The notes under the pieces were generated by a model. It searched no databases. It had not been told where the DNA came from and saw only the letters and a program-made list of their open reading frames with translations. Positions 28,866 to 37,829 of a stretch of 64,000 nt of DNA are shown here, one piece after another. The stretch is from assembly GCA_963711635.1 (NCBI GenBank), contig CAVQEZ010000017.1, forward strand, positions 1 to 64,000, written 5' to 3'. The position numbers and the translations under genes are program-made. The stretch's first letter is position 1. The number at the start of each line of letters is the position of its first letter. This DNA comes from CADEED01 sp963711635 (GTDB lineage Bacteria > Pseudomonadota > Gammaproteobacteria > Steroidobacterales > Steroidobacteraceae).

Positions 28866-29569
28866 CAGAACTTCTCCGGGACAGGATGGCGCCGGCCAAC
28901 GCGAGGTCGTCGGCCGTGGTCACCTTGATGTTATCCGCCCGGCCGGCGACCAGACGCGGACGCTGGCCGCTCCATTCGATGGCCTGCGCCTCGTCGGTGG
29001 GCAGGCGGCCCGAGTCCAGCGCGGCTTCGAGCGCCCTGAGCAGCATCCCGAAACGGAACACCTGCGGAGTCGCCGCACGCCACAGGCCGTCGCGGTCGAG
29101 CGTGGCATCGACGTGAGTCACGTGGCTGGCCGGTTCCAGCGCGCGCTTCAGCGTGTCGGCCAGCGGCACGGCTAACAACCCACCGACCGGGTGGGATGAC
29201 AGCTCGCGTTTGAGCAGCGCGAGATCCGCGGCTGCGAAGCAGGGGCGTGCCGCATCGTGCACCATGATCCAGTCGTCCTCGCGGACCCGGGTGGCCAACG
29301 CCCGCAGCGCATTGCGCACCGAGTGCGCACGCTGCTCGCCGCCTTCGGTGGTTTCGATGAGGCGCGTGCGGCGCGCCGCGATCGCCGGCCAGTCGGTATC
29401 GTCGGCGGCCAGTGCCACCGCTATGCCGGCGCAATCCGGATCGGCTTCGAACGGGGCGAGCGCATGTTCGATGACCGTCGAACTACCGAGCGCTGCATAT
29501 TGCTTGGGAACGGACGGCAGCGAATCGCCGGCCACTGCCCGCGGCTGGGATGACCAGGAAATATCGCAT
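28865..29569 (-). CDS. ispD: MEP cytidylyltransferase IspD, frame-disrupted
   Basis: Third MEP pathway enzyme, forming CDP-methylerythritol. The CTP-binding N-terminus MRYFLVIPAAGSGRRF (ATG 29569) is in a different frame from PKQYAALGSSTVIEHAL; the break is near 29520. WIMVHDAARPCF and NIKVTTADDLALAGAIL follow. Near 28880 a second break is needed to reach TGA at 28865, overlapping the ispF ATG as TGATG. Without it the frame runs on into ispF out of register, so this is not an IspDF fusion. Confidence 0.92.
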
Positions 29570-29595
29570 CGGGCGCGGAGCTTACCGCGAGGGAC

Positions 29596-29928
29596 TCAGC
29601 GCGAGGCGGTCTGCGTGTGCTCGGTCGGCCGCGACGGCGTGGTCATGGTGCGCGGACGGGCCGGCACCACCTGGTAGAAGGTTTCGTTGCGGCCGATCAT
29701 GCCCAGCTCGCTGCGCGCGCGCTCCTCGATGGCGGTCATGCCGGCCTTGAGATCCGCGACCTCGGCGACGATCTGCTGATTGCGCGCCACCAGCTCCTCG
29801 TTCTCGGCCTTCTGGCGATCGACCGCCTCGGACAGCCGCGACACTTCGCGCACGCCGTCACTGGACAGCCAAAGGCGGTACTGCAGCACCAGCACGACGG
29901 CGAGCAGGCTGAAAACCAGCCATTTCAT
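29596..29928 (-). CDS. ftsB: cell division protein FtsB
   Basis: Bitopic divisome protein of the FtsQLB complex. 110 aa: N-terminal membrane helix (LVFSLLAVVLVLQYRLWLSSD), then a coiled coil (EAVDRQKAENEELVARNQQIVAEVADLKAG), then the conserved EERARSELGMIGRNETFYQV. It precedes ispD as usual, but eno, its normal upstream neighbour, is 5.5 kb away. Confidence 0.95.
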   Translation of the reverse strand: MKWLVFSLLAVVLVLQYRLWLSSDGVREVSRLSEAVDRQKAENEELVARNQQIVAEVADLKAGMTAIEERARSELGMIGRNETFYQVVPARPRTMTTPSRPTEHTQTASR

Positions 29929-29961
29929 GGACGCAGCCTCACGAATACTTCCCCATTGCCA

Positions 29962-29985
29962 GTAGACTAAACTAAACTAAGTTCA
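29962..29985 (+). promoter_or_regulatory. AT-rich direct repeats ahead of the toxin-antitoxin operon
   Basis: Three tandem ACTAA units (GACTAAACTAAACTAAG) lie directly before the antitoxin GTG start. The AT content is far above the surroundings. This fits a promoter/operator for an autoregulated antitoxin, but no half-site is established. Confidence 0.35.
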
Positions 29986-29987
29986 CT

Positions 29988-30203
29988 GTGAAGTCCGGCA
30001 AGGTCAACATCCATGACGCCAAGACGCACCTGTCGCGCCTCATCGAAGACGTGGCCGGCGGCAGCGAGATGATGATCGCCAAGGGCGGACGAGCGATGGC
30101 GCGGCTGGTGCCGTTGCGACGCGACGACACGCCGCGCAGGCCGGGACTGCTCAAGGGCAAGATGCGGATCGCGGACGATTTCGATTTCGTCGCGGCCACC
30201 TGA
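29988..30203 (+). CDS. Phd/YefM-family antitoxin
   Basis: 71-aa antitoxin. VNIHDAKTHLSRLIEDVAGGSEMMIAKGGRAMARLVPL is the Phd/YefM DNA-binding fold; the C-terminal ~25 residues (LLKGKMRIADDFDF) form the toxin-neutralising tail typical of partners of PIN toxins. GTG start. The toxin gene follows after 30 bases. Confidence 0.9.
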   Translation: MKSGKVNIHDAKTHLSRLIEDVAGGSEMMIAKGGRAMARLVPLRRDDTPRRPGLLKGKMRIADDFDFVAAT

Positions 30204-30233
30204 ACACCGGACGCCCTCCCCTACCCCACCCAG

Positions 30234-30614
30234 ATGCGCCTGCTACTCGATACGCAGATCTATCTCTGGTGGCTGGCGGACTCGCGCAAGCTGGCCAAGG
30301 CCGCGCGCGAGCGCATCGAAGGCGCGGACGAGGTCTACGTCAGCGCCGCATCCATCGTGGAGTGCGAACAGAAGATCAGTGCCGGCTTGCTGGACGCGGA
30401 TGCCGACGAGCTGGCGCGCAGCATCGCCGCCAGCGGCTTCAAGGAATTGCCGGTGCGTGCGCTGCCCGCCGCAGCGGCCGCCTCACTACGAACTCAACCG
30501 GGCGTGGATTTTTTCGACCGGCTGCTCATCGCGCAGGCCATGTCCGAGCCGCTGCGTTTCCTGACCGCGAACCCGGCGCTCAAGGCGTATTCGGAGCTGG
30601 TCGAGCTCGTCTGA
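30234..30614 (+). CDS. VapC-family PIN-domain toxin
   Basis: 126-aa PIN-domain ribonuclease toxin. Acidic residues of the active site are visible in LLLDTQIYLWW, SIVECEQKI, and VDFFDRLLIAQAM, with the closing LTANPAL. The Phd-type antitoxin upstream identifies a type II toxin-antitoxin pair. Whether it stabilises this locus is unknown. Confidence 0.9.
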   Translation: MRLLLDTQIYLWWLADSRKLAKAARERIEGADEVYVSAASIVECEQKISAGLLDADADELARSIAASGFKELPVRALPAAAAASLRTQPGVDFFDRLLIAQAMSEPLRFLTANPALKAYSELVELV

Positions 30615-30672
30615 TCGCGCGATCCCGTGATTGAGTGCTAGGCTCGCCACATTTCCACCAGGAGCGACCGCC

Positions 30673-30792
30673 ATGAGCAAGGGAATGGACCAGAAGAAGA
30701 ACAACAAGAAGGCGCCCGCGAAGAGCTTCGACGAGAAGCGTGCCGCGAAGCGCGCGAAGAAGGCCGAGAAGAAGTTCATGCAGAGCCCGTGA
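30673..30792 (+). CDS. 39-aa lysine-rich microprotein
   Basis: ATG 30673 has a good ribosome-binding site (CCAGGAGCG, 8-base spacing). It encodes 39 residues of which about 15 are Lys and 4 Arg: it begins MSKGMDQKKNNKK, contains SFDEKRAAKRAKKAEKK and ends FMQSP with TGA. It is followed by a strong terminator, which supports a real transcription unit. Highly charged; nucleic-acid binding is possible but not shown. No family is claimed. Confidence 0.65.
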   Translation: MSKGMDQKKNNKKAPAKSFDEKRAAKRAKKAEKKFMQSP

Positions 30793-30827
30793 CGGAATCT
30801 CACGTGCGCATCGCATGAGTTATTCGT

Positions 30828-30869
30828 GCGCGGGACGGCGGAGCGAATCTCCGCCGCCCGCGCGTCTTT
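30828..30869. terminator. strong bidirectional terminator
   Basis: GCGCGGG-A-CGGCGGAG, loop CGAAT, then CTCCGCCG-CCCGCGC: a 15-bp stem with one bulged A, followed by GTCTTTAATC on the plus strand. It separates the microprotein gene from the convergent M16 peptidase end at 30873. Confidence 0.8.
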
Positions 30870-30872
30870 AAT

Positions 30873-33665
30873 CTACTTCGACAAGACCTTGCCGTCCACG
30901 TCGAGCACCGTCACGTCGCCGAAGTTCAGCGCCCGCACGGGCTTTTCGATCTTCGACAGATCGCCGACGATCACCCAGGTGAGCGCATCGGGGTGAATCA
31001 GCTTTGCCCGCCGAGGCATTCACGTCGGCCGGCGTGAGCTCGTCACTTCGCCGACGAAGTCGTTCCAGTAGCTGTCCTTCAGGCCGTAGGTGAGGATCTC
31101 GGCGTACGAGTCCGCGACTTCACCCGAGGTCTCGTTGCTGCCGGGCAGCGCGAGCACGAGGCTGTCCTGCGCGAACTTGATCTCGGCGTCCGTCGGGCTT
31201 GCGCGATCCGAGCACGTCGCGCAGCTCCTTGAGGATCTCCGGCATCGACTCGGCGGTCTTGTCGGTCTGCACGCCGCGCGCTGGCGCGGAACGGACCCTG
31301 CCCGACCGCGGCGGTGAGCCGCGAGCCGGCGCCGTACGACCAGTGCTTGTCCTCGCGCAGGTTCATGTTGAGGCGCGAGACGAAGTTGCCGCCGAGCATG
31401 CGTGTTCAGCGTCTACGAAGCGCGATGTAGTCCGGATCGGCGCGCGGCGGCCCACGCGTAGCCGGCCACGATCTGCGACTGCTCCGCGCCCGTGCGGTCG
31501 ATGAGGAACACGCGCGGCTTGGGCTGCAGCGCCACCGTCGGCGAGATTCTTCTTCGGCACGGCTTCGGCAGGCGCCTGCCAGGCGCCGAGGCGCTGCTCC
31601 AGCAGCGGCTTGATCGCGGCGAGCGTCGTGTCGCCGACGACCAGCAGCGTCGCGTTGTCGGGCCGCACCCAGCGTTTGTGGAACGCCGCGAGATCCGCGC
31701 GCTTGAGCGCCGCTCACGGCTTCCTCGGTGCCGGTGCCGGAGAACGGATTCGAGTACGCGTGGCCCTCGCCGTAACAGCAGCTTGGGCAACAGGCGCATT
31801 GACGATGGCCTGCGGCTGCGCCTTCTCCTGCTGGATGGCGGCGAGCGTCTGCGCCTCGCAGGCGCTCGAGCTCCTCCTCCGGGAAAGTCGGGTTGATGCA
31901 GCACGTCGCTGAACAGCTCGAGCGACTCGGCCAGCTTGCCGCTGATCGCGTTCATGCTGAGGTAGGAACGTATCGAGCGAAGAGCCGGCGCCGATGCGTC
32001 GCGCCGAGCGACTCCGCCCGCTCCGCGATCTCGAGCGAGTTGCGCGTCTTCGTGCCCTCCTCGAGCATCAGCATGGTGAGCCGCGCCGTGCCGGGCTTGG
32101 CCAGGCTGTCCGCCGCGAAGCCCGCATCGACGATCAGCGTGATGTCGACGACCGGCGCGTTGTGCCGCTCGGCCAGCACGACCTTGCAGGCCATTCGACA
32201 GCGTCGTGCGCTGCGGCGGCGGCAGCTTCAGACCGGCGGCGTGCCGGTGGCCGGCAGCTTGCTGCGATCCGACGCTGGAGGCGACGGTCTTGTAGTTCGG
32301 GCGTCGGCTCGACGTTCGAGCACGAACACGCCGTCGGACAGCCAGCGCTTCGCGGCGGCCTGCACGTCCGGCGGCAGTCGCGCTTCGCCGACCCAGCCGA
32401 GCCGCGGTCTTGTAGAAATCCGGCGAGCCGCCGAACACCTGGCTCTGCGGCGAGGATGTACGACTTGCCGCCGAAGCCGTCGATGCGCTCGACGCCGCGC
32501 ACGAAGCCCGCGTAGCTGGCGGTGCGCACGCGCTCGAGCTCCGCGGCCGTCGGGCCCGGTCGCGAGGAACGCGCGCCAGTTCTTCGTCGAGCGCCTTTTC
32601 GACGCGCGCCGGATCGCCGCCCGGCTTCACGGTCGCGGTGAGCTGCAACTGCGAGCCGATCTCGAACGGACCGACGCACGGCGCTGACCGCGGTCGCGAT
32701 CTGGTCGGTGTACACCAGCCGCTTGTAGAGGCGGCTGTTCTTGCCGCTCGCCAGCAGGTCGCCGACGCAAGTCGAGCAGCGTGAAGTCGCGCGTGCTTGT
32801 AGCCGGGGATGTTCCACGTCTTGTAGATGCGCGCCTGCGGCACGCGGTCCTGCAGCATGGCGCGGCTGCTCGCCGCTCATCTTGGCGATCCACGCCTCCT
32901 GGCGCTTGATGACCGGGCCGGAGGGGATGTCGCCGAAATACTTTTCGACCTTCGCCTTGGCCTCGGCGGCGGTGATGTCGCCGGCGATCACGAGCACCGC
33001 GTTCGCGGCGCCGTAGTAGGTGCGGAACCATTCCTTCACGTCCTCGAGCGAGGCCGCGTTGAGGTCTTCCATCGAGCCGATGGTTTCCCACGAATACGGA
33101 TGGCCCGCGGGATAGGTGCTCGTGCGTGATGAGCTCGTCGACCTTGCCGTAGGGCTGGTTCTCGCCCTGGCGCTTCTCGTTCTGCACCACGCCGCGCTGC
33201 TCGTCGAGCTTCTTCTGGTCGATGGCGCCGAGCAGGTGGCCCATGCGATCGGACTCCAGCCACAGCGTCAGGTCGAGCGCGCGACGTCGGCACGTTCTGG
33301 AAGTAGTTGGTGCGGTCGAGCCAGGTGGTGCCGTTCAGCTTGGTGGCGCCGGCGGGCTCCAGCGACCTGAAGAAGTCGTCGTTGTAGTTCTCCGAGCCGT
33401 TGAACATCAGGTGCTCGAACAGGTGCGCGAAGCCGGTGCGGCCGGGCCGCTCGTCCTTGCTGCCGACGTGATACCAGATGTTCACGGCGACGATCGGCGC
33501 CTTGTGGTCCTCGTGCACGATCAGCGTGAGGCCGTTGGCGAGCACGAACTTCTCGTACGGAATGTCGACCGCGGGCAGTGTCGTGGGAGCGGGCTTGGTT
33601 GCAGCCGCTGCGCCGAGCGAGGCCGCGAGCAGGATCATCAGCGCCGGCAGGCGAAGAGTCTTCAT
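30873..33665 (-). CDS. M16 (insulinase-like) zinc peptidase, heavily frame-disrupted
   Basis: Two-domain M16 peptidase of ~930 residues with a signal peptide (LPALMILLAASLGAAAA). The inverted zinc motif HLFEHLMFNG lies in the N-terminal domain (GRTGFAHLFEHLM). The second domain begins PPPQRTTLSNGL and continues MLMLEEGTKTRNSLEIAE, SYLSMNAISGKLAESLELFSD, NATLLVVGD, and FVSRLNMNLREDKHWSYGA, ending VDGKVLSK with TAG at 30873. Well over ten frame changes are spread over 2.8 kb, yet family sequence resumes after each. It is either a draft-sequence artefact or a recent pseudogene. ATG 33665 has an AAAGGAAAAG site. Confidence 0.78.
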
Positions 33666-33771
33666 GGCTTTTCCTTTGTAGTCGCCGTTGGCGAATGGTA
33701 GCTGCTATGCAGTGGATGGTTCAGCCGGGACGACAAAACGAGTGCGCGGCACGCCAGGACGATTTTTCTCG

Positions 33772-34212
33772 TCATTGTCCCTGGGCGCTGGTGAAGCCGC
33801 GGCACACCACCGCCAGCTTGTTGCCGTCCGGATCGCGCACGTAGGCCGCATAGAAATCCGGGTTGTACAGCAGGCGCAGACCCGGAGCGCCTTCCGAAGT
33901 TCCGCCGTGTGCCAGCGCCGCGGCGTGAAATGCCTCGACCGCCGCCCAGTTCCTGGCCCACAACGCCACCATGCTGCCGTTGCCCACGGAGGCCGGCCCA
34001 CCGTTGAATGGCTTGCAGACCCAGAGCGCGTCCTGCAGCGCACCTTCCTTCTCATACAGGCCCCAGCCTATCCACCCGCTCCAGCTGGACTCGCTCTCGG
34101 CGGAGGTGTCGCAGCGCGCATATCCGAGCGTGCCCAGCGTCGCATCGTAAAAAGCCGCCGAGCGCTCGAGATTGTTGGAGCCCAGGCAGATGTAGGCAAA
34201 CATGGAGCTCAT
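33772..34212 (-). CDS. VOC family protein (glyoxalase/bleomycin-resistance fold)
   Basis: 146 aa; beta-alpha-beta-beta-beta modules with CLGSNNLERSAAFYDATLGTLGYA at the N-terminus and NPDFYAAYVRDPDGNKLAVVCRG at the C-terminus, the usual VOC metal-site region. ATG 34212 overlaps the GFA gene stop by 4 bases. The substrate is unknown. Confidence 0.88.
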   Translation of the reverse strand: MSSMFAYICLGSNNLERSAAFYDATLGTLGYARCDTSAESESSWSGWIGWGLYEKEGALQDALWVCKPFNGGPASVGNGSMVALWARNWAAVEAFHAAALAHGGTSEGAPGLRLLYNPDFYAAYVRDPDGNKLAVVCRGFTSAQGQ

Positions 34213-34640
34213 GACCGACCCTCCGCGAGCACGACATCGGCAATCCATTTGTGCCGGCGCCGCTCGAGACGCGACGCCACCTCTTCGCCTTCGAAACTCG
34301 CCGGCTGAATCGTGATGCGCGAGCGCTCGACATTGTCGAAGGCATTGACGTTGACCACCGCGTACATCGTGCCTTCGATCTCCGAAGTCACCACGGGCGC
34401 AACTCCGCAGCGCGCGCAAACCAGGAAGTGCGCGGTCTCGGTGCCGAAGGCGTAGCGCGTCAGCATGCCTGCCTCGGTGATCCGCGCCCGCAGACGGGCC
34501 TGCGGATGAGACGTCCATACGCCGCCGTGTTTGAGGCAGAAGGAACATCCACAACGGCGCGCCGGGACTTCGGGCGCATCGCCGGGCCAATCGAGCGAAA
34601 AAGAAATGTTTCCGCAGTGACAGCTGCCGTTGATCTGCAT
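34209..34640 (-). CDS. GFA-family (glutathione-dependent formaldehyde-activating-like) protein
   Basis: 143-aa zinc-binding protein. SCHCGNISF, RCGCSFCLKHGG and LVCARCGVAP provide the conserved Cys ligands of the GFA/CENP-V fold. The family name comes from a formaldehyde-glutathione enzyme, but most members have no proven activity. It is translationally coupled to the VOC gene. Confidence 0.9.
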   Translation of the reverse strand: MQINGSCHCGNISFSLDWPGDAPEVPARRCGCSFCLKHGGVWTSHPQARLRARITEAGMLTRYAFGTETAHFLVCARCGVAPVVTSEIEGTMYAVVNVNAFDNVERSRITIQPASFEGEEVASRLERRRHKWIADVVLAEGRS

Positions 34641-34644
34641 GGGG

Positions 34645-34959
34645 CTAGCGGACGTCCTCGGTATACAACCAGGCCTCACCTCCAGACGCGAGCGCGGCTT
34701 GCGTTCGGACATAGGAATCGGTGGCTTCGTAGGCATCCACGACCGCGAGGTCCGCGTCCGAGATCTCGAACACCGTACCGGCAACGCGCGAGTCGGCGCG
34801 CCCACTGCGAACGACGTTGGCCAGCTCCTTGCCAGCGCGGGCTACCAGCACCCGCTCGAATCCGATGACCTCGTCCGCGCTGCCCGGCGGTTCTCTGCCC
34901 AGGATCCTGCGTTGCACCGCCGGCTGCTGCAGGGATCCGTATGAGAACAGCCGCGGCAT
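34645..34959 (-). CDS. gamma-glutamylcyclotransferase-like (AIG2/GGCT fold) protein
   Basis: 104 aa. LFSYGSLQQPAVQRRILG is the substrate-binding loop (YGSL) and FEISDADLAVVDAYEA contains the likely catalytic acidic region of the GGCT fold. ATG 34959. It follows the RDD gene by 7 bases. The activity is inferred only from the fold. Confidence 0.87.
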   Translation of the reverse strand: MPRLFSYGSLQQPAVQRRILGREPPGSADEVIGFERVLVARAGKELANVVRSGRADSRVAGTVFEISDADLAVVDAYEATDSYVRTQAALASGGEAWLYTEDVR

Positions 34960-34966
34960 GCTCGCC

Positions 34967-35464
34967 TCAGACGTGAATGACCACGGTGCGCGCGAGCTTG
35001 TCGTGCCAACCCTGTTTGCGCGGATCGAAGGCAATCCACAGGAAGCCGATGAACAATCCGAATATCGACACGTAGTAGCCGAGATAGCGCCCGATCGCCT
35101 GACCCTTCGTCAGCGGACCGAAAGTGTCCGCATCGACGATCTTCGTCGACACCGCCATCTTGCCCGGTGTCGCCTGGCGCGCGATCCAGAAGATGACCAC
35201 GGCGATCGCCGGCAGCACGTAATTGAGCAGCGGATCGGCGGGTCCGGCGAACATCGAATCCGCTTCACTGAGCCCCAACGCCACGAGGAAGTAATCCTTG
35301 CCGTAGAGCCAGTAGAGAATCGGCCAGACGATCACCATCGTCAGGATGCTGTCGATGACGAAGGCCAGGAAACGGATCCAGAATCCCGCATACCTGACGC
35401 CACGCTCGTCCGGCCGGTCCGGATCGGCAACCGGAGCCTTGGGCATGGCGTAAGGATTGTTCAT
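34967..35464 (-). CDS. RDD family membrane protein
   Basis: 165-aa membrane protein. YAGFWIRFLAFVIDSILTMVIVW contains the Arg and Asp residues that name the RDD family; two further helices (LPAIAVVIFWIARQATPGKM, YLGYYVSIFGLFIGFLW) and the C-terminal DPRKQGWHDKLARTVV complete it. Transport or membrane roles have been proposed for relatives. It is 12 bases downstream of eno and likely co-transcribed. Confidence 0.9.
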   Translation of the reverse strand: MNNPYAMPKAPVADPDRPDERGVRYAGFWIRFLAFVIDSILTMVIVWPILYWLYGKDYFLVALGLSEADSMFAGPADPLLNYVLPAIAVVIFWIARQATPGKMAVSTKIVDADTFGPLTKGQAIGRYLGYYVSIFGLFIGFLWIAFDPRKQGWHDKLARTVVIHV

Positions 35465-35476
35465 TGCCTGACAGCG

Positions 35477-36760
35477 TCAGATCTTGACGGGAAAAGCGTC
35501 CTTGCCGGCATAGCGCACCTTGCCGCCGAGCTCGCCTTCGATGCGCAGCAGCTGGTTGTACTTGGCGATTCGATCCGAGCGCGACATGGAGCCGGTCTTG
35601 ATCTGGCTGGCGCTGGTCGCCACCGCGATGTCCGCGATGGTGGCGTCCTCGGTTTCACCCGACCGATGCGACACGACCGAGGAGTAACCCGCCTTCGCCG
35701 CCATTTCGATGGCCGCCAGGGTTTCGGTCAGCGTGCCGATCTGGTTGACCTTGATCAGAATGGAGTTCGCGATGCCCTTGTCGATGCCTTCCTTGAGGAT
35801 CTTCGTGTTGGTCACGAACAGATCGTCGCCCACCAGCTGCGTGCTCTTGCCTAACAACCTGGTGAGGTTCGCCCAGCCGTCCCAGTCCTGCTCGGCCATG
35901 CCGTCTTCGATGCTGGCGATCGGGTACTTGGCCGCGAGCTTGGCCAGGTATTTGGCGTAGTCCGGCGAAGTGAACTTGCGGCCCTCGCCGTGCATGTCGT
36001 ACTTGCCCTTCTTGTAGAACTCCGAGCTCGCCACGTCCATGCCGAGGTAGATCTGCTTGCCGAGCTTGTAGCCGGCCTTCTCGACGGCCTGGATGATGAT
36101 CTTGATGCCCGCCTCGTTCGACGACAGGTTGGGCGCGAAACCTCCTTCGTCGCCCACGGCGGTCGTGAGCTTCTTCGCCTTGAGGATGCCCTTGAGTGTG
36201 TGGAAGATCTCCGCGCCGTAACGCAGCGCTTCACTGAAGCTGGGCGCGCCCACCGGGATGATCATGAACTCCTGCACGTCGAGCGAATTGTCGGCATGCG
36301 CGCCACCGTTGATGACGTTCATCATGGGCACGGGCATCACCGGTTCGCGGCCCTTCGCGATGTACTTCCACAGCGACTGCTTGCTGTCGATGGCGGCGGC
36401 CTTGGCATTGGCCAGCGAGATCGCCAGCAGCGAGTTGGCGCCGAGGTTGCCCTTGTTGTCGGTGCCGTCGAGCTGGATCATCACATCGTCCAGCGCTTCC
36501 TGGTCGTTCGCGTCCTTGCCCAACAAGGCGGACTTGAGCACGGTGTTGACGTTCTTGACGGCCTTGAGCACGCCCTTGCCGAGATAGCGCTTCTTGTCGC
36601 CGTCGCGCAGTTCCACCGCTTCGCGCGTGCCCGTCGAAGCCCCGGAAGGCACCGCCGCACGGCCCATCACACCGGAATCGAGATATACGTCGGCTTCCAC
36701 CGTGGGATTCCCGCGCGAATCAATAATCTCGCGGCCGACGATATCGACAATGCGACTCAT
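35477..36760 (-). CDS. eno: enolase
   Basis: Interconverts 2-phosphoglycerate and phosphoenolpyruvate; also part of the RNA degradosome in relatives. 427 aa with GREIIDSRGNPTVE, the magnesium ligands in SIEDGMAEQDWDGW and VGDDLFVTN, catalytic Lys in ILIKVNQIGTLTE, and SHRSGETED. ATG 36760 overlaps the kdsA stop by 4 bases. Unbroken. Confidence 0.98.
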   Translation of the reverse strand: MSRIVDIVGREIIDSRGNPTVEADVYLDSGVMGRAAVPSGASTGTREAVELRDGDKKRYLGKGVLKAVKNVNTVLKSALLGKDANDQEALDDVMIQLDGTDNKGNLGANSLLAISLANAKAAAIDSKQSLWKYIAKGREPVMPVPMMNVINGGAHADNSLDVQEFMIIPVGAPSFSEALRYGAEIFHTLKGILKAKKLTTAVGDEGGFAPNLSSNEAGIKIIIQAVEKAGYKLGKQIYLGMDVASSEFYKKGKYDMHGEGRKFTSPDYAKYLAKLAAKYPIASIEDGMAEQDWDGWANLTRLLGKSTQLVGDDLFVTNTKILKEGIDKGIANSILIKVNQIGTLTETLAAIEMAAKAGYSSVVSHRSGETEDATIADIAVATSASQIKTGSMSRSDRIAKYNQLLRIEGELGGKVRYAGKDAFPVKI

Positions 36761-37590
36761 AGAAGACTTTCCTCGAAGGGTTGTTGTTTGACGTTGTCGT
36801 CGATCGCTTTGAGCGTCGACAGCAATTGTTCCATGCGCCCGAGCGGCCAGGCGTTCGGCCCGTCGCTCAGCGCCTTGGCAGGATCCGGATGTGTTTCCAT
36901 GAACAGGCCCGCGATTCCGGCCGCGACGGCCGCGCGCGCCAGCACCGGAATGTGCTCGCGCTGGCCACCGGAGCTCGTGCCCTGCCCGCCCGGTAGTTGG
37001 ACCGAATGCGTGGCATCGAAGACCACCGGCGCATTCGTGTTGCGCATGATGGCCAATGAACGCATGTCCGAGACGAGATTGTTGTAGCCGAAGGAGAAGC
37101 CGCGCTCGCACACCATGATCTGCTGGTTGCCGGTGGAGCGCGCCTTGTCGACCACGTTCTGCATTTCCCAGGGCGAGAGGAACTGACCCTTCTTGATGTT
37201 GACCGGCTTGCCCTGCGAGCAGACCTTGAGGATGAAGTTGGTCTGGCGTACCAGGAAAGCGGGCGTCTGCATGACGTCGACGACGCTCGCGACTTCCTCG
37301 AAGGGAGTGTCTTCGTGCACGTCCGTGAGCACGGGCACGCCGATTTTTTCCTTCACGCCCTGCAATACCTTGAGGCCTGCGTCCAGGCCCGGGCCGCGAA
37401 AGCTCTGCGCGGAAGAACGGTTGGCCTTGTCGTAGGAGGCCTTGAAGATGTAGTTGACCTTGAGCTTCGAAGTGATTTCCTTGAGCCGGCCCGCGATCTC
37501 CTGGGTCAGCGTCTCACCCTCGATGACGCAGGGACCTGCGATCAGGAAGAACGGCCGGTCGATTCCAGCCTGAAAATGGGTGAGCTGCAT
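36757..37590 (-). CDS. kdsA: 3-deoxy-8-phosphooctulonate synthase
   Basis: Condenses arabinose 5-phosphate with PEP to Kdo 8-phosphate for LPS. 277 aa with LIAGPCVIEGE, KASYDKANRSS, TDVHEDTPFEE and ERGFSFGYNNLVSDMRSL. ATG 37590. About 240 bases upstream lack a confident gene: one 102-codon reading frame begins with a signal-like SRIVVTLMVTAAVLTAG and runs into kdsA, but it is not supported otherwise. Confidence 0.97.
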   Translation of the reverse strand: MQLTHFQAGIDRPFFLIAGPCVIEGETLTQEIAGRLKEITSKLKVNYIFKASYDKANRSSAQSFRGPGLDAGLKVLQGVKEKIGVPVLTDVHEDTPFEEVASVVDVMQTPAFLVRQTNFILKVCSQGKPVNIKKGQFLSPWEMQNVVDKARSTGNQQIMVCERGFSFGYNNLVSDMRSLAIMRNTNAPVVFDATHSVQLPGGQGTSSGGQREHIPVLARAAVAAGIAGLFMETHPDPAKALSDGPNAWPLGRMEQLLSTLKAIDDNVKQQPFEESLL

Positions 37591-37829
37591 GGGTACCTCG
37601 GAAAGCGAGTTGCGGAGGATACACGTCCCGACCCGTGGCTCGCAGCACCCAATTTTGTCTTGCAGGACAAGACCTAAGCGTTCGAATCAGCTCCGGCAAC
37701 AGACCGGAGAAGAATCCGGGCACTTCGCCCGAGGCTCGACCCGGCTGTCTGGCGCCGGCAGTCAGAACGGCCGCCGTCACCATCAGGGTGACGACGATGC
37801 GTGAGCTGATGGACATCCGCATGTCTCCG

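Noticed and set aside
28380..29535. IspD-IspF fusion suggested by the ispD frame running past its end
   Set aside because: The read-through is out of register with ispF, which has its own ATG and ribosome-binding site; a one-base break at ~28880 explains it.
35849..35860. GTTGTTAGGC repeats as a dispersed mobile or regulatory repeat
   Set aside because: All copies are in-frame Leu-Leu-Gly/Ala codons in unrelated genes without longer shared sequence; kept only as a codon-context observation.
37514..37822. Possible small secreted protein upstream of kdsA
   Set aside because: It has a signal-like start, but overlaps kdsA by ~77 bases in another frame and resembles no family; left as a remark under kdsA.
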